This document shows positions 46,083 to 59,501 of a stretch of 64,000 nucleotides of DNA, one piece after another (the stretch's first letter is position 1; each line of letters opens with the position of its first letter). The position numbers and the translations under genes were made by a program. The DNA is from Pseudarthrobacter sp. fls2-241-R2A-127 (lineage in GTDB: Bacteria > Actinomycetota > Actinomycetes > Actinomycetales > Micrococcaceae), in the NCBI RefSeq assembly GCF_030209355.1, contig NZ_JARVSF010000007.1, forward strand, positions 18,640 to 82,639. Reading direction: 5' to 3'. The notes beneath the pieces were generated by a model, which worked only from the letters and a program-made list of their open reading frames with translations, had not been told where the DNA came from and did not search any database.

Positions 46083-46538
46083 ATGGCCAGGCTTACAAAA
46101 GCTCAGCGCGAGTGGCGCCCCGGGATGCCAAAGAAGCGCCGCTCCACCAAGGTCATGTTTGCCTCCACGGTGCTGCTGCTCGAAGCGTTCGTCATCTTCT
46201 TCGCCACCTTGGTGGTGTTCGGCCTGCGCCGCGGCGAGTTCCCGCCCGCCCTCATCCTGGGCGTGGGCCTTGCCCTCAGCGCCGTCATGGTGGTGGCCTG
46301 TGCGGTCCTCAACAGGCCATGGGGCGTGGCGCTCGGGTGGATCCTGCAGGTCATCCTGGTCTTGACCGGCATTTTTGAACCGGCCATGTTCCTGGTGGGG
46401 GCCTTGTTCGCCATCGCCTGGTGGTACGGGATCCGCACCGGCATCCGGCTTGACCGGGAAGCCGGGCAGCGCGCGCGTGAGCAAGCTGAATGGGAAGCCT
46501 CCCACCCGGACCAGGCCGCCGGGCCCGCCCAGCCATAG
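46083..46538 (+). CDS. DUF4233 membrane protein
   Basis: 151 residues with four hydrophobic helices (about 25-47, 53-75, 80-97, 100-122) and a charged C-terminal tail. Its place directly after folC and before ndk is typical of DUF4233 in actinobacteria. Function unknown. ATG. Confidence 0.85.
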   Translation: MARLTKAQREWRPGMPKKRRSTKVMFASTVLLLEAFVIFFATLVVFGLRRGEFPPALILGVGLALSAVMVVACAVLNRPWGVALGWILQVILVLTGIFEPAMFLVGALFAIAWWYGIRTGIRLDREAGQRAREQAEWEASHPDQAAGPAQP

Positions 46539-46585
46539 TCCCCGTAGACTTGACCCGAAACCCCACCCAACCCATTGGAGCAGTT

Positions 46586-47005
46586 GTGACTACAGAGCGC
46601 ACCCTCGTCCTGATCAAGCCCGACGGCGTCGCCCGTAACCTGACCGGCGCCATCCTGGCCCGGATCGAAGCCAAAGGCTACAGCCTTGTTGAGCTGAAAA
46701 AGGTTGACGCCACCCGCGAACTGCTGGAGCAGCACTACGAAGAGCATGTGGGCAAGCCGTTCTACGAGCCGCTGGTGGAATTCATGCTCAGCGGCCCGGT
46801 CGTGGCGGCCATCTTTGAAGGCCACCGCGTCATCGAGGGCTTCCGCTCACTGGCCGGCACCACCGATCCCACGACGGCGGCGCCGGGCACCATCCGCGGC
46901 GACTTCGGCCGTGACTGGGGCCTGAAGGTCCAGCAGAACCTGGTGCACGGCTCGGACTCCACCGAATCCGCCGAGCGCGAGATCAAGATCTGGTTCCAGG
47001 GCTGA
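46586..47005 (+). CDS. ndk: Nucleoside diphosphate kinase
   Basis: Transfers phosphate from ATP to NDPs via a phosphohistidine. 139 residues: [17 protein letters not shown] at the start, [16 protein letters not shown] loop, and the active-site His in [19 protein letters not shown] start behind TTGGAG. Confidence 0.96.
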   Translation: MTTERTLVLIKPDGVARNLTGAILARIEAKGYSLVELKKVDATRELLEQHYEEHVGKPFYEPLVEFMLSGPVVAAIFEGHRVIEGFRSLAGTTDPTTAAPGTIRGDFGRDWGLKVQQNLVHGSDSTESAEREIKIWFQG

Positions 47006-47022
47006 CACGTCCCTGAACAGCA

Positions 47023-47056
47023 AGAAGCCCTTGGTTCCTTTGAACCAAGGGCTTCT
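47023..47056. terminator. Bidirectional terminator between ndk and VKOR gene
   Basis: Perfect 15-bp stem AGAAGCCCTTGGTTC / GAACCAAGGGCTTCT, loop CTTT. Confidence 0.85.
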
Positions 47057-47068
47057 GTTGTCTGCGGC

Positions 47069-47737
47069 CTAGAAGCCGGAGGTACCCGCGAACACCTGGA
47101 TAAACGCGAAGAAAATCGTTGCGATAACGGCAACATAAAGCAACACCGTGATGATCCAGCCGGAGTCACCCAGGATGCGGGCCGCCCGTGCAGGCACGGG
47201 AATGACGCCTGCCGTGATGTTCCTGATGGTGGTCCAGACGAACAGCGGAATCATGGCCGACCACACGATCATGCACAACGGGCAGAGGATGTGGATGGAG
47301 TAGAGGGCCTGGGACCACAGCCACACCACAAACGCGAACCCAAGGGTGACGCCCGCCTGCAGGCCAACCCAGTACCAGCGCGCGAAAGTGGCACCGGACA
47401 GCAGTGCCATGCCGACCGTAATGATGATGGCGAACGCCACGATGCCGATGAACATGTTGGGGAAGCCGAACAGGGAGCTCTGCCAGGTTTGCATCACCTG
47501 GCCACACGAGATCCAGGGATTCACATCGCACACGGTGGTGTGGTTGGGGTCCTTGAGTACTTCGAGCTTCTCCAAAACGAGGGTTCCGGAGGCGAGCCAC
47601 CCCACGATTCCGGTGATGACCAGCAGCCAGCCAAAGGGCCGGTTCCGGGTCATCAGGGGAAGGTTGTCGGCAGCACTGGTGTGCGGCTCGACGGCGCGGT
47701 CACTGCCGCGGGCGCTGACGGGGGAGATGCTGGGCAT
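47069..47737 (-). CDS. Vitamin K epoxide reductase (VKOR) family protein
   Basis: 222 residues, five hydrophobic helices. Redox cysteines: the loop pair in CDVNPWISCGQVM and the CxxC in HILCPLCMIVW. Bacterial VKOR reoxidises the periplasmic disulfide-forming DsbA using menaquinone. ATG at 47737 opens MPSISPVSARG; longer upstream reading is low-quality sequence. No DsbA fusion. Confidence 0.92.
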   Translation of the reverse strand: MPSISPVSARGSDRAVEPHTSAADNLPLMTRNRPFGWLLVITGIVGWLASGTLVLEKLEVLKDPNHTTVCDVNPWISCGQVMQTWQSSLFGFPNMFIGIVAFAIIITVGMALLSGATFARWYWVGLQAGVTLGFAFVVWLWSQALYSIHILCPLCMIVWSAMIPLFVWTTIRNITAGVIPVPARAARILGDSGWIITVLLYVAVIATIFFAFIQVFAGTSGF

Positions 47738-48174
47738 GGGTGTGGCGTCCTTTTCATCCGGTGCTCCTGTGCCTGATTCTAACGCCGGTGGCTGGTCCCG
47801 CCATCCAGGAAAGGCAACGGGAGTGTGGGCTTCCGCGGCGATCCAGCCCGGGTGTGAGAGAATGGACGTGGCTGGAAGCCGATCCACATTCGGACTCCGG
47901 TCCGGTGGTTTGTTCCCAAGACCGCCAATGATGAGCAGGGCAGGCTTCGGAATTCTCCGGCACTCCCGCGACTCCATTGAGCGGCACCTGGTTGTGGCAC
48001 GCAGAACAACGGGTTTCAGAACATCCACCGGCTCCTGTGGGCTGCCGCACCCCAATGCCGGTGCGAACCTGGGAGCATCCACTTGACTTCTGTCAACGCC
48101 TGCGGGTTTTGACAATATGTGCCCCAATGGGTGCCGGATGTGGCGGTACGTCAGGGGCAGGAGTGTTGCCACAT
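47738..48174. other. Long intergenic region upstream of RNase E/G
   Basis: 437 bases between the divergent VKOR gene and the rne-like gene. No protein frame I can support. TTGACT at 48083 and TTGACA at 48108 could be -35 boxes but neither has a clear -10. A long leader would fit autoregulation known for RNase E in E. coli; unproven here. Confidence 0.3.
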
Positions 48175-51100
48175 ATGGACAATGATCGAGAACTGGCCGT
48201 TAACGACGAAGCTGTGGCCACGGAGGCCGCTGCTGCACCGAAGAGGGCCCCGCGCACCCGGCGCAAGGCGGCACCCAAAGCTGCCGAAGCCGTGAGTACG
48301 GAGGAGGCCACAGCGCCGGAAGCACCCGCGGATGCCCCGGTGGAAGAAGCCGCCGCCGAGAAGAAGGCCCCGGCCCGCCGCACCCGCGCCCGGAAGAAGG
48401 CCGACGCGGCCGAACCCCTGCCGGCGTTCGCCGATGACCTTGGATCCGCCGCCGTCGGCGACGTTCCCGTTGTTGAGCTGTCCGCAGCGGCGCCGGCTGA
48501 GGAGGCCCTGCCGGCCGACCCCGCGCCGGACACTGCGGCGGACGTCGAAACAAAGCCTGTGCGCCGCCGTCGGGTAGCCACCCGCAAAGCTGCTTCCCCC
48601 ACCCCGGCCCCGGAAACGGCAGCGCCGGCCGACCCTGCCGCCGCTCCGGCAGGGCAGGACGCGGTTGAAGAGGCCGTAACCGAAGAAACCCCCGTTCCGG
48701 CCACGGAAACAGCCGCTGGCCCGGGCGCAGTCCAGGAGGTCCCGCAGGAGGCGGCGCAGGCACAGGAGCCCGCCGCCGCAGCTGCACCTCCCGAGGCCGA
48801 AAGCGACGCCGCGTCCGCCGCGGCAGCAAGCCCCTTTGGTTCGCTGTTCCTGGAACCCGGCTCCGCCACGTCTGTCCTCTTCCAGGCGCCGGACCTGAGC
48901 ACTGTGGTCCGCCCGGCGACGCCCGCCGCGGAAGAAACCGATGAGGAAGAAGCCGACGAAGCGGACGACTCCGCCAGCCGCCGCCGGCGCCGCAGCCGTG
49001 GCCGCCGCGGCCGCAGCCGCATTGGTGACCGGACGGACGAGGATGCCGAGGGCGGCAGCGGTGACGAGGACGCCGGGGACGAAGCGGACGACGACGCCAC
49101 TGGGCCGCTGGAAGACGGCGTGACCTCGCGCCGTCGCCGTCGCCGCCGCCGCGGTGACCAGGACCTTGAGCTGACCGGCGGCGGGGATGACGATCCGCCC
49201 AATACTGTGACCCGTGTCCGTGCGCCGCGTACGGTCACCGAAGCGCCGGTGAACAACCGCGTCACCAGTGTTAAGGGCTCCACCCGCCTTGAGGCCAAGA
49301 AGCAGCGCCGCCGCGAGTCCCGCGACACGGGCCGCCGCCGCACCGTGATCACCGAAGCCGAGTTCCTGGCCCGCCGTGAGTCCGTGGACCGGCAGATGAT
49401 CGTCCGGCAGCGTGACGACAGAATCCAGATCGGCGTCCTCGAAGACGGCGTGCTGGCCGAGCATTTCGTGTCCAAAACCCAGCAGGACTCGCTGATCGGC
49501 AACGTGTACCTGGGCAAGGTCCAGAACGTGCTGCCGTCCATGGAAGCGGCGTTCGTCGACATCGGGCGCGGCCGCAACGCCGTGCTGTATGCCGGCGAGG
49601 TTAATTGGGAAGCCGTCAACCTCGAAGGCAAGCAGCGCCGCATCGAAAACGCGCTCAAGTCCGGCGACACCGTCCTGGTCCAGGTCACCAAGGACCCCGT
49701 GGGCCACAAGGGCGCACGCCTCACCAGCCAGATCTCCCTGCCCGGACGCTACCTTGTGTACGTGCCCGGCGGTTCCATGACGGGCATCTCCCGCAAGCTG
49801 CCCGACGTCGAACGCAACCGCCTCAAGCGCATCCTCAAGGACCGCCTCCCCGAACACGCCGGTGTCATTGTCCGCACCGCGGCCGAGGGCGCGTCCGAGG
49901 AAGAACTGACCCACGACATCAACCGCCTCCGTGCGCAATGGGAAGGCATCGAGAGCCAGTCCAGCTCCACCAAGGTCCTTGCTCCCGAACTGCTGTACGG
50001 CGAACCGGACCTGACCATCAAGGTGGTCCGCGACGTCTTCAACGAGGACTTCTCCAAGCTCATCGTCTCCGGCGAGGAAGCCTGGGACACCATCGAGGCT
50101 TACGTCACCTACGTGGCCCCGGACTTGGTGGGACGCCTCGAGAAGTGGACCAAGGACCAGGACATCTTCTCCGCCTGGCGCATTGATGAGCAGATCCACA
50201 AGGCGCTCGAGCGCAAGGTGTTCCTGCCCTCGGGCGGCTCCCTGGTCATCGACCGCACCGAAGCCATGACCGTGGTGGACGTCAACACGGGCAAGTTCAC
50301 CGGCAGCGGCGGCAACCTCGAGGAAACCGTCACCAAGAACAACCTCGAAGCTGCCGAGGAAGTGGTGCGCCAGCTGAGGCTGCGCGACATCGGCGGCATC
50401 ATCGTGATCGACTTCATCGACATGGTGCTCGAATCCAACCGCGACCTCGTCCTGCGCCGGCTCGTCGAGTGCCTGGGCCGCGACCGGACCAAGCACCAGG
50501 TTGCCGAGGTCACGTCCCTGGGCCTGGTCCAGATGACCCGAAAGCGCATGGGCACCGGCTTGCTGGAAGTCTTCGGCGAGCAGTGCGAGGCGTGCGCCGG
50601 ACGAGGCGTGGTGACCCACGACGATCCCGTGGAGCACCGCCGCGCCAACATCGTGGCCGCCGAACACCACGTCCAGCGGGCCGACAACCGCCCCGACACC
50701 CGCGTGGAGGTCCGTGGAGATGCCAACCGCCCCGAAGGGCAGCGGGCAGACGCCGGACAGCCAGGCGTGCGCCCCGAGCGGAAGCGCCGCCGGGGACGCG
50801 GCGGCCAGCAGGCCGAGACGGTAGCGGCACCGGCAGTGCATGTGCACACCGTCCAGCCGGATGCCGCCGACGCCGAGCGGCACGCCAAGGCCGAGGCCAC
50901 CCGGCTTGCCCTGGCGAACATCGCTGCAGCCGCCCACGCGGCGCACCTGCACGACGACGAGCTGGCAGCCGCCCGGCACGCGCCGGCAGAGCAGGCTACG
51001 GCCCAGCCGGCGCCGGTCCAGCCCGCTCCGGACGCTGACGCTGAGGGGGAGAAGCACGACGCCGATACGCACGGGCGTCCCGCAGCAGTCCTGACGTTCG

Positions 51101-51597
51101 GTGGCGAGAAAGTCCCGCTCCCGTTCGTGGAGCACGCGGAGGAGCAGCACCCCCAGCCCGCCCTGACCCTGGACCGGCTCGCGGAAGCATTCGCGCACCT
51201 CGGCCAGCCGGCATCCGCCGTCCAGGCCGCGCCGGTGAACGCCGCAGCCGCCGAGCCGGCCACGGAACAGGCCGCGCAGGAGCGCCGGCCGCAGGGCGGC
51301 GAAGCCCGGGCACACGCAGGGGAAGCACCGGCTGAGAAGGACTACTCCGATCACACGCTGGAGCAGACCAGGCAGCGCAGGCCGCGCCGCCACCGGGCGG
51401 CCAGCCGTGCCCAGGGTGCCGCGAACGAAACCGCCGTCGAGCACCATGAGAACGTCCAGGCCGCCACCACCGGGCACTCGCACGCTGCCAAGGCCCCTAA
51501 ACCCGCGCAGCAGCAGACGGCAGTGCCGGCTGATGCCGGCAAGCGGTCAGAGGGACCGATCATCCTGGGTGTCGGGGTGCCGGCTTCGGAGCTTTAA
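48175..51597 (+). CDS. rne: Ribonuclease E/G
   Basis: Endoribonuclease for mRNA decay and rRNA/tRNA processing, 1140 residues. Residues 1-389 are a low-complexity Ala/Pro/Glu region with basic patches ([14 protein letters not shown]). The catalytic part spans about 390-815: [22 protein letters not shown] leads to the S1 domain, the metal site includes VVDVNTGKF (about 700) and [11 protein letters not shown], and the zinc-link is CEACAGRGV at about 804. Residues 816-1140 are again disordered, His/Ala/Pro-rich. Start ATG at 48175 follows CAGGAG. Confidence 0.94.
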   Translation: MDNDRELAVNDEAVATEAAAAPKRAPRTRRKAAPKAAEAVSTEEATAPEAPADAPVEEAAAEKKAPARRTRARKKADAAEPLPAFADDLGSAAVGDVPVVELSAAAPAEEALPADPAPDTAADVETKPVRRRRVATRKAASPTPAPETAAPADPAAAPAGQDAVEEAVTEETPVPATETAAGPGAVQEVPQEAAQAQEPAAAAAPPEAESDAASAAAASPFGSLFLEPGSATSVLFQAPDLSTVVRPATPAAEETDEEEADEADDSASRRRRRSRGRRGRSRIGDRTDEDAEGGSGDEDAGDEADDDATGPLEDGVTSRRRRRRRRGDQDLELTGGGDDDPPNTVTRVRAPRTVTEAPVNNRVTSVKGSTRLEAKKQRRRESRDTGRRRTVITEAEFLARRESVDRQMIVRQRDDRIQIGVLEDGVLAEHFVSKTQQDSLIGNVYLGKVQNVLPSMEAAFVDIGRGRNAVLYAGEVNWEAVNLEGKQRRIENALKSGDTVLVQVTKDPVGHKGARLTSQISLPGRYLVYVPGGSMTGISRKLPDVERNRLKRILKDRLPEHAGVIVRTAAEGASEEELTHDINRLRAQWEGIESQSSSTKVLAPELLYGEPDLTIKVVRDVFNEDFSKLIVSGEEAWDTIEAYVTYVAPDLVGRLEKWTKDQDIFSAWRIDEQIHKALERKVFLPSGGSLVIDRTEAMTVVDVNTGKFTGSGGNLEETVTKNNLEAAEEVVRQLRLRDIGGIIVIDFIDMVLESNRDLVLRRLVECLGRDRTKHQVAEVTSLGLVQMTRKRMGTGLLEVFGEQCEACAGRGVVTHDDPVEHRRANIVAAEHHVQRADNRPDTRVEVRGDANRPEGQRADAGQPGVRPERKRRRGRGGQQAETVAAPAVHVHTVQPDAADAERHAKAEATRLALANIAAAAHAAHLHDDELAAARHAPAEQATAQPAPVQPAPDADAEGEKHDADTHGRPAAVLTFGGEKVPLPFVEHAEEQHPQPALTLDRLAEAFAHLGQPASAVQAAPVNAAAAEPATEQAAQERRPQGGEARAHAGEAPAEKDYSDHTLEQTRQRRPRRHRAASRAQGAANETAVEHHENVQAATTGHSHAAKAPKPAQQQTAVPADAGKRSEGPIILGVGVPASEL

Positions 51598-51614
51598 GAC
51601 GCCACGAAGGTTGC

Positions 51615-51689
51615 CAGGGAAGTCCCCGCCGCGTGGACCATTCCCCCTTGTATGTCGGGGGGAACAGTCCATACGGCGGGGACTTCCTG
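51615..51689 (+). terminator. Long nested hairpin after rne
   Basis: Outer arms around AAGTCCCCGCCG / CGGCGGGGACTT pair over about 22 bases with minor bulges, enclosing an inner TTCCCCC / GGGGGGAA hairpin. It sits between the rne stop and the TPP riboswitch, so it likely ends the rne transcript; a T run is absent. Confidence 0.55.
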
Positions 51690-51744
51690 CATTCGGCGGC
51701 TGTCACCTTTACCGTGGCCGCACGCCACCGGCTAGGCTGGGAAA

Positions 51745-51827
51745 CCGACACGGGGTGCCGCGCAGAAGGCCGGCTGAGATCCACACCCGTTGAACCTGTC
51801 CGGCTAGTACCGGCGAAGGGATGTCTG
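51745..51827 (+). promoter_or_regulatory. TPP (thiamine pyrophosphate) riboswitch
   Basis: THI-element core is complete: ACGGGGTGCC, GGCTGAGAT, ACACCCGTTGAACCTG and CGGCGAAGGGATG. The last element contains GAAGGG, which is also the ribosome site for the next gene, so TPP binding should block translation. Confidence 0.95.
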
Positions 51828-53366
51828 TTGTCTTCGACCCTCTCCATGCCCCTGCCAGCTGCTTCCACTGCTACGTCCGGGATCCCGGCGGGGCGGGAGG
51901 TACCACGCGTCCTCTCCATCGCGGGCTCCGATCCATCCGGCGGCGCAGGAATCCAGGCGGACCTCAAAAGCATTGCAGCGCACGGCGGCTACGGCATGGC
52001 CGCCATCACCGCACTCACCGCCCAGAACACCCGCGGCGTTGTGGCCGTCCACGTTCCGCCGGCTGCATTCCTGGCCCAGCAGCTTGACGCCGTCAGCGAC
52101 GACATCACCATCGACGCCGTCAAGATCGGGATGCTCGGTGACGAAGCGGTGATCCGCACCGTCCGCCAATGGCTCGAGAAGGTGCGTCCCGCCGTCGTGG
52201 TCCTGGACCCGGTAATGGTGGCCACCAGCGGCGACCGGCTGCTGAAGGAATCCGCCGAAGCCGCCCTGCGCGAGCTGCTGCCCCTTGCCCACCTCATCAC
52301 CCCCAACCTGCCGGAACTGGCCATGCTGGTGGGCGAAGAGCCTGCGGGGGACTGGGGCGCCGCCCTGGAGCAGGGCAGGCGCCTGGCGGATGCCACCGGG
52401 GCCACGGTCCTGGTCAAGGGCGGACACCTGTCAGGCGAGGGCTGCCCGGACGCGCTTGTGAACACCGTCGGCGTGCTGGCCCGTGACGTCGTCGAAGTGC
52501 CTGGCACCCGCATCAACACCCGGAACAGCCACGGCACGGGCTGTTCGCTGTCTTCCGCCATGGCAACGGTCCAGGCCCGGCTGGGCGACTGGGAGGCGTC
52601 ACTGCGGACGGTCAAGCCGTGGCTGGCCGGAGCGCTTGAGGAGTCCGGCAAGCTCGAGGTTGGCCAGGGGAGCGGACCCGTACACCACTTCCACCATGTT
52701 CGGCCCCAGTTCCGGGAAGGCGGCTTCGCTGCCCGGCTTTGGGCCGAAGCCCGGCAGGACCTGGCTGACATCTACGCCCTGGACTTCATTCACGGTCTGG
52801 TCTCGGGCGAACTGGCCGAGAAAGACTTTGCCTACTACCTCGCCCAGGACGCCCAGTACCTCAACGGCTACTCACGGGTCCTCGCCCGGGCCAGCGCCCT
52901 GGCCCCCACCGAGGCGGAGCAGCTGTTCTGGGCAGGGTCGGCACGGCAGTGCCTGGAAGTGGAGTCGGAACTGCACCGCTCATGGCTCAGCACCCGGCCG
53001 TCACAGACGGGCCTCGGACCCGTGACCAAGTCCTACGTTGACCACCTCACTGCCGTGTCGGCGTCGGGCAGCTATGCGGTCCTTGCCGCCGCCGTCCTGC
53101 CCTGCTTCTGGCTCTACGCCGAGGTTGGCCGGACACTGCACGCCCAGTTCCTCGCCGCGGGCGAACCGGACGGGCACGCCTACGCTGCCTGGCTCCGCAC
53201 CTACGCCGACGAGGGCTTCGCAGAGGCCACCCGGCAGGCCATCGCCATCGTGGACACGGCCGGCCGGAAGGCCTCCGACCACGAACAGGCCGCCATGCTG
53301 ACGGCGTTTAAACAGTCCTGCCGGCTTGAAGTGGAATTCTTCGACGCGCCGCGCATCCACTCCTGA
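51828..53366 (+). CDS. thiD: Fused ThiD kinase - TenA thiaminase II
   Basis: 512 residues, two thiamine enzymes in one chain. Residues about 25-285 are hydroxymethylpyrimidine (phosphate) kinase: [46 protein letters not shown], and the anion hole [12 protein letters not shown]. Residues about 295-512 are TenA/thiaminase II, which salvages pyrimidine from degraded thiamine: [26 protein letters not shown], then [12 protein letters not shown] with a Cys in the expected region and EVEFFDAP at the end. TTG at 51828 has GAAGGG seven bases upstream; ATG at 51846 is the alternative. Confidence 0.94.
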   Translation: MSSTLSMPLPAASTATSGIPAGREVPRVLSIAGSDPSGGAGIQADLKSIAAHGGYGMAAITALTAQNTRGVVAVHVPPAAFLAQQLDAVSDDITIDAVKIGMLGDEAVIRTVRQWLEKVRPAVVVLDPVMVATSGDRLLKESAEAALRELLPLAHLITPNLPELAMLVGEEPAGDWGAALEQGRRLADATGATVLVKGGHLSGEGCPDALVNTVGVLARDVVEVPGTRINTRNSHGTGCSLSSAMATVQARLGDWEASLRTVKPWLAGALEESGKLEVGQGSGPVHHFHHVRPQFREGGFAARLWAEARQDLADIYALDFIHGLVSGELAEKDFAYYLAQDAQYLNGYSRVLARASALAPTEAEQLFWAGSARQCLEVESELHRSWLSTRPSQTGLGPVTKSYVDHLTAVSASGSYAVLAAAVLPCFWLYAEVGRTLHAQFLAAGEPDGHAYAAWLRTYADEGFAEATRQAIAIVDTAGRKASDHEQAAMLTAFKQSCRLEVEFFDAPRIHS

Positions 53367-53468
53367 CGTCCTGCGGCGGCGACGCGGCTACAATGGATAC
53401 GCACGGTTGCGGCGCTGCATGCCGGGTTGTGGTTACTATCACAGCCGGCCCGCCGGAACCAGCCTCAT

Positions 53469-53498
53469 TTGCGGCTGGAGACGGATTTAGCGTATTCT
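53469..53498 (+). promoter_or_regulatory. Possible promoter of rplU
   Basis: TTGCGG, 18-base spacer, TATTCT. It would give a leader of about 125 bases before rplU. Assigned by eye; other starts in the 264-base gap are possible. Confidence 0.3.
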
Positions 53499-53630
53499 GG
53501 ATCTTCGGTGCTTACGCCAACACTTGGGTTATGACCCCACGGCGTTGAGGCACAGCGAGAAACCAGGCTTTTAGTGAGTCGGTTCCGCACGCAAATTTTG
53601 TTATAAACGTCGAGAGAAGTGAGTTCCCAA

Positions 53631-53939
53631 GTGGTGTACGCGATTGTCCGCGCAGGCGGCCGCCAAGAGAAGGTTTCCGTTGGAGACTTCGTTACCCTGA
53701 ACCGCGTCGCCGGTGGAGCCGGCAGCACCATTGAGCTGCCCGCACTGCTCCTGGTTGACGGTGACAAGGTCACCTCCGCAGCGAAGGACCTGGCCAAGGT
53801 AACTGTTACGGCTGAAATCCTCCAGGACCTGCGTGGTCCTAAGATTGTCATCCAGAAGTTCAAGAACAAGACCGGTTACAAGAAGCGCCAGGGTCACCGC
53901 CAGGAATTGACCAAGGTCAAGATCACCGGCATCAAGTAA
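53631..53939 (+). CDS. rplU: 50S ribosomal protein L21
   Basis: 102 residues: [19 protein letters not shown] at the start and [21 protein letters not shown] at the end are family signatures; binds 23S rRNA domain VI region with L20. I use GTG at 53631 by family length; GTG at 53619 would add four residues. First gene of the rplU-rpmA transcript. Confidence 0.96.
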   Translation: MVYAIVRAGGRQEKVSVGDFVTLNRVAGGAGSTIELPALLLVDGDKVTSAAKDLAKVTVTAEILQDLRGPKIVIQKFKNKTGYKKRQGHRQELTKVKITGIK

Positions 53940-54000
53940 CCACCGGTTACTGTTCAGGTATTTCAACAGATTCCCCAGAATTTAGAGGCAGGCATTTCAG

Positions 54001-54264
54001 ATGGCACATAAAAAGGGCGCGAGCTCCACTCGCAACGGCCGCGATTCCAACGCTCAGTACCTCGGCGTCAAGCGCTTCGGCGGCCAGGTCGTTTCGGCAG
54101 GCGAGATCATCGTCCGCCAGCGTGGCACCCACTTCCACCCGGGCGCCGGCGTAGGCCGCGGCGGTGACGACACCCTGTTCGCACTGACCCCGGGCGCCGT
54201 TGAATTCGGTACCCGCCGCGGACGTCGCGTGGTCAACATCGTTGCTGCTGCAGCCGCAGAGTAA
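54001..54264 (+). CDS. rpmA: 50S ribosomal protein L27
   Basis: 87 residues starting [20 protein letters not shown], so the N-terminal arm reaching the peptidyl transferase centre is uncut (no Firmicutes-like prepeptide). 61 bases after rplU. ATG. Confidence 0.97.
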   Translation: MAHKKGASSTRNGRDSNAQYLGVKRFGGQVVSAGEIIVRQRGTHFHPGAGVGRGGDDTLFALTPGAVEFGTRRGRRVVNIVAAAAAE

Positions 54265-54277
54265 CAACCAGTCTTGA

Positions 54278-57113
<2,836 letters not shown>

Positions 57114-57139
57114 GCAGCCGGCTCGCCTAAACTTGGACC

Positions 57140-58504
57140 ATGACTGAAGCCCTGACCCACGCCGCTGAAACTACCGGAACCACTGCTGCCCATGCGCAGC
57201 CGGGTCCGGCGGCAGGACAGGCAGCAGGCGTGCCGGCCTCCGCAACAGATGTTGAAAGTGCAGTCCACGCCATCGCGGACCGCTCCCGCCGCGCCGCCCG
57301 CAGCATGGCCACCGCCAACCGGGCATGGAAGGACCGCGGCCTCCGCGCTGTTGGCGAGGCCCTGCGGGAGAATGCGCAGGCCATCCTGGCCGCCAACGCC
57401 ATGGACGTCCGGCGCGGCAAGGACAATGGCACCTCCAAGGCGCTCCTGGACCGGCTCACCCTCACCGAAAGCCGCATTGACGGCCTGGTCGCTGCGCTCG
57501 AGAACCTGGCCAACCTCCCGGACCCCGTAGGCAACGTGGTGCGCGGCCAAACCCTTCCCAACGGACTGCGCCTGCGCCAGGTCAACGTGCCCATGGGCGT
57601 GGTGGCAGCGATCTACGAGGCACGCCCCAACGTCACCGTGGACATCGCCGGGCTGGCGCTCAAGAGCGGCAACGCCGTGATCCTGCGCGGCGGCAGTGCA
57701 GCAGAAGCCACCAACCAGGTCCTGGTGCGGGTACTGCGCGAAGCCCTCGAATCGGTGGGCCTGCCGGCCGACGCCGTCCAGACTGTCGACCAGTTCGGCC
57801 GCGCCGGCGCCAACGTCCTGATGAAGGCCCGCGGCAGGGTCGATGTCCTGATTCCCCGCGGCGGCCGGGACCTTATCCAGACGGTCGTGACCAATTCTGC
57901 AGTACCGGTCATCGAGACGGGTGAGGGAAACGTCCATATCTTCCTGGACGAATCCGCGGACGAGTCCATGGCGGTGGAGATCCTGCTCAACGCCAAGACC
58001 CAGCGGCCAAGCGTCTGCAACACCGTGGAAACCCTGCTGGTCCACTCCGGCACCACCGTGTTCCCCGCCGTTGCAACGGCCCTTCGAAACGCGGGGGTCC
58101 GACTGCACGTTGACCAGCGGATCAGCGCTGCGTTGCCCGCCGGGCTCGAGGCGGAGCCGGCCACAGATGCGGACTGGGCCACGGAATACATGGACCTGGA
58201 CCTTGCCGTGGCCATGGTGGACAGCCTTGACGAAGCCATCCAGCACATCCGCACGTGGTCCACGGGGCACACGGAAGCGATCCTCACCAACAGCCTTGCC
58301 AACGCGGAGCGTTTCATCGCGGAGGTGGATTCAGCGGCGGTAATCGTCAACGCCTCCACCCGCTTTACCGACGGCGGCGAACTCGGCCTCGGTGCGGAAG
58401 TGGGGATCTCCACTCAGAAGCTGCACGCCCGCGGTCCTATGGGCCTGACCGAGCTGACCACCACGAAGTGGATTGTCCAAGGCGAAGGCCAAGTCCGCGG
58501 GTAG
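57140..58504 (+). CDS. proA: Gamma-glutamyl phosphate reductase
   Basis: Second step of proline synthesis, NADPH-dependent. Aldehyde-dehydrogenase fold of 454 residues: VPMGVVAAIYEARPNVTVD, ILRGGSAAEATNQVLV, catalytic Cys in QRPSVCNTVETLLVH, and ALGLGAEVGIS-like GELGLGAEVGISTQKLHARGP at the end. An extra Ala-rich 35-residue N-terminus precedes the fold. ATG start 26 bases after proB. Confidence 0.96.
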   Translation: MTEALTHAAETTGTTAAHAQPGPAAGQAAGVPASATDVESAVHAIADRSRRAARSMATANRAWKDRGLRAVGEALRENAQAILAANAMDVRRGKDNGTSKALLDRLTLTESRIDGLVAALENLANLPDPVGNVVRGQTLPNGLRLRQVNVPMGVVAAIYEARPNVTVDIAGLALKSGNAVILRGGSAAEATNQVLVRVLREALESVGLPADAVQTVDQFGRAGANVLMKARGRVDVLIPRGGRDLIQTVVTNSAVPVIETGEGNVHIFLDESADESMAVEILLNAKTQRPSVCNTVETLLVHSGTTVFPAVATALRNAGVRLHVDQRISAALPAGLEAEPATDADWATEYMDLDLAVAMVDSLDEAIQHIRTWSTGHTEAILTNSLANAERFIAEVDSAAVIVNASTRFTDGGELGLGAEVGISTQKLHARGPMGLTELTTTKWIVQGEGQVRG

Positions 58505-58584
58505 CAACGCGGTAACATAGACCAGAACCTTAGAAAGCGGCGGAAGGTTCCGCTGCCTGAAAATCCTTGAACATAGGGGAGAAA

Positions 58585-58824
58585 ATGCTGCTCCAGCAGA
58601 TCGTCACGTCCATCGCCGCCGCAGGCGACGCAGCCCATGAAGAGCCTGCACCGCTGCTGGCACAGCCGTGGGTCTTCGGAGTGTCAATGTTCGCCCTCCT
58701 GGTGGTCCTGCTGTTCGTCGCCTGGTCCTACAACAACTTGGGCAACCGGCACGCAGCTACCGACGAGCACGCGGATCCGCATCGCCAGCACCCGAACAAG
58801 CACGATCGCGGGCAGGGCCACTAA
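58585..58824 (+). CDS. Small single-helix membrane protein, unknown function
   Basis: 79 residues. One transmembrane helix at about 35-55 ([21 protein letters not shown]) then a hydrophilic His/Asp-rich tail ([19 protein letters not shown]). ATG behind AGGGGAG; an upstream TTG in frame is possible. Always between proA and nadD in this type of locus would suggest a conserved role, but I cannot name one. Confidence 0.75.
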   Translation: MLLQQIVTSIAAAGDAAHEEPAPLLAQPWVFGVSMFALLVVLLFVAWSYNNLGNRHAATDEHADPHRQHPNKHDRGQGH

Positions 58825-58879
58825 CATTCCGCGCAACCTGCACCGCAATGGTGCCCGGGGAAGGCTGCGGCTTGGTGTC

Positions 58880-59494
58880 ATGGGCGGGACATTCGATCCA
58901 ATCCACCATGGGCACTTGGTGGCAGCCAGCGAAGTCGCGGCCGAATTCGACCTCGACGAGGTTGTCTTCGTCCCCACCGGGCAGCCATGGCAAAAGTCCC
59001 AGAAACAGGTCAGTGAGCCTGAACACCGCTACCTGATGACCGTGATCGCCACGGCCTCCAATCCGCGCTTTACCGTCAGCAGGGTTGACGTGGACCGGCC
59101 AGGTCCCACGTACACCATCGACACCCTGCGCGATCTTCGGGCCCAGCGGCCGGATGCCGACTTGTTCTTCATCACGGGTGCTGACGCCCTGGCGCAGATC
59201 CTGTCCTGGAAGGACATTGACGAGCTCTGGTCGCTGGCACACTTCGTGGGAGTTACCCGCCCGGGACACGTCCTTGACGGGATGGGCCGCAAGGACGTCA
59301 GCCTCCTGGAAGTCCCTGCCATGGCAATCTCGTCCACCGATTGCCGGGCCCGCGTGGCAGCGAACCATCCGGTCTGGTACCTGGTCCCGGACGGGGTGGT
59401 GCAATACATCGCCAAGTACGATCTTTACGCCGATCCGCCGGCAGGCGCGGACGAACCACTTTCCGAAGCACGCGAACCAGCCAGTACTGAATGA
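58880..59494 (+). CDS. nadD: Nicotinate-nucleotide adenylyltransferase
   Basis: Joins NaMN and ATP in NAD synthesis. 204 residues from this [16 protein letters not shown] (nucleotidyltransferase HxGH), [12 protein letters not shown], and the late SSTDCRARV motif (SxTxxR type). The ATG cuts off the usual first beta strand (RLGV is readable just upstream in frame), so the true start is probably a non-ATG codon between the preceding stop at 58824 and 58880. Confidence 0.94.
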   Translation: MGGTFDPIHHGHLVAASEVAAEFDLDEVVFVPTGQPWQKSQKQVSEPEHRYLMTVIATASNPRFTVSRVDVDRPGPTYTIDTLRDLRAQRPDADLFFITGADALAQILSWKDIDELWSLAHFVGVTRPGHVLDGMGRKDVSLLEVPAMAISSTDCRARVAANHPVWYLVPDGVVQYIAKYDLYADPPAGADEPLSEAREPASTE

Positions 59495-59501
59495 GTTCTC
59501 A

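Noticed and set aside
48151..51483. An 1110-residue open frame opposite the RNase E/G gene
   Set aside because: It mirrors the whole rne gene, has no family motif, and arises from the high G+C and codon bias of the real gene.
51821..52087. ATG-started 88-residue frame right after the TPP riboswitch
   Set aside because: Out of frame with ThiD and lies inside it; no coding character of its own. Kept only as a note on start choice.
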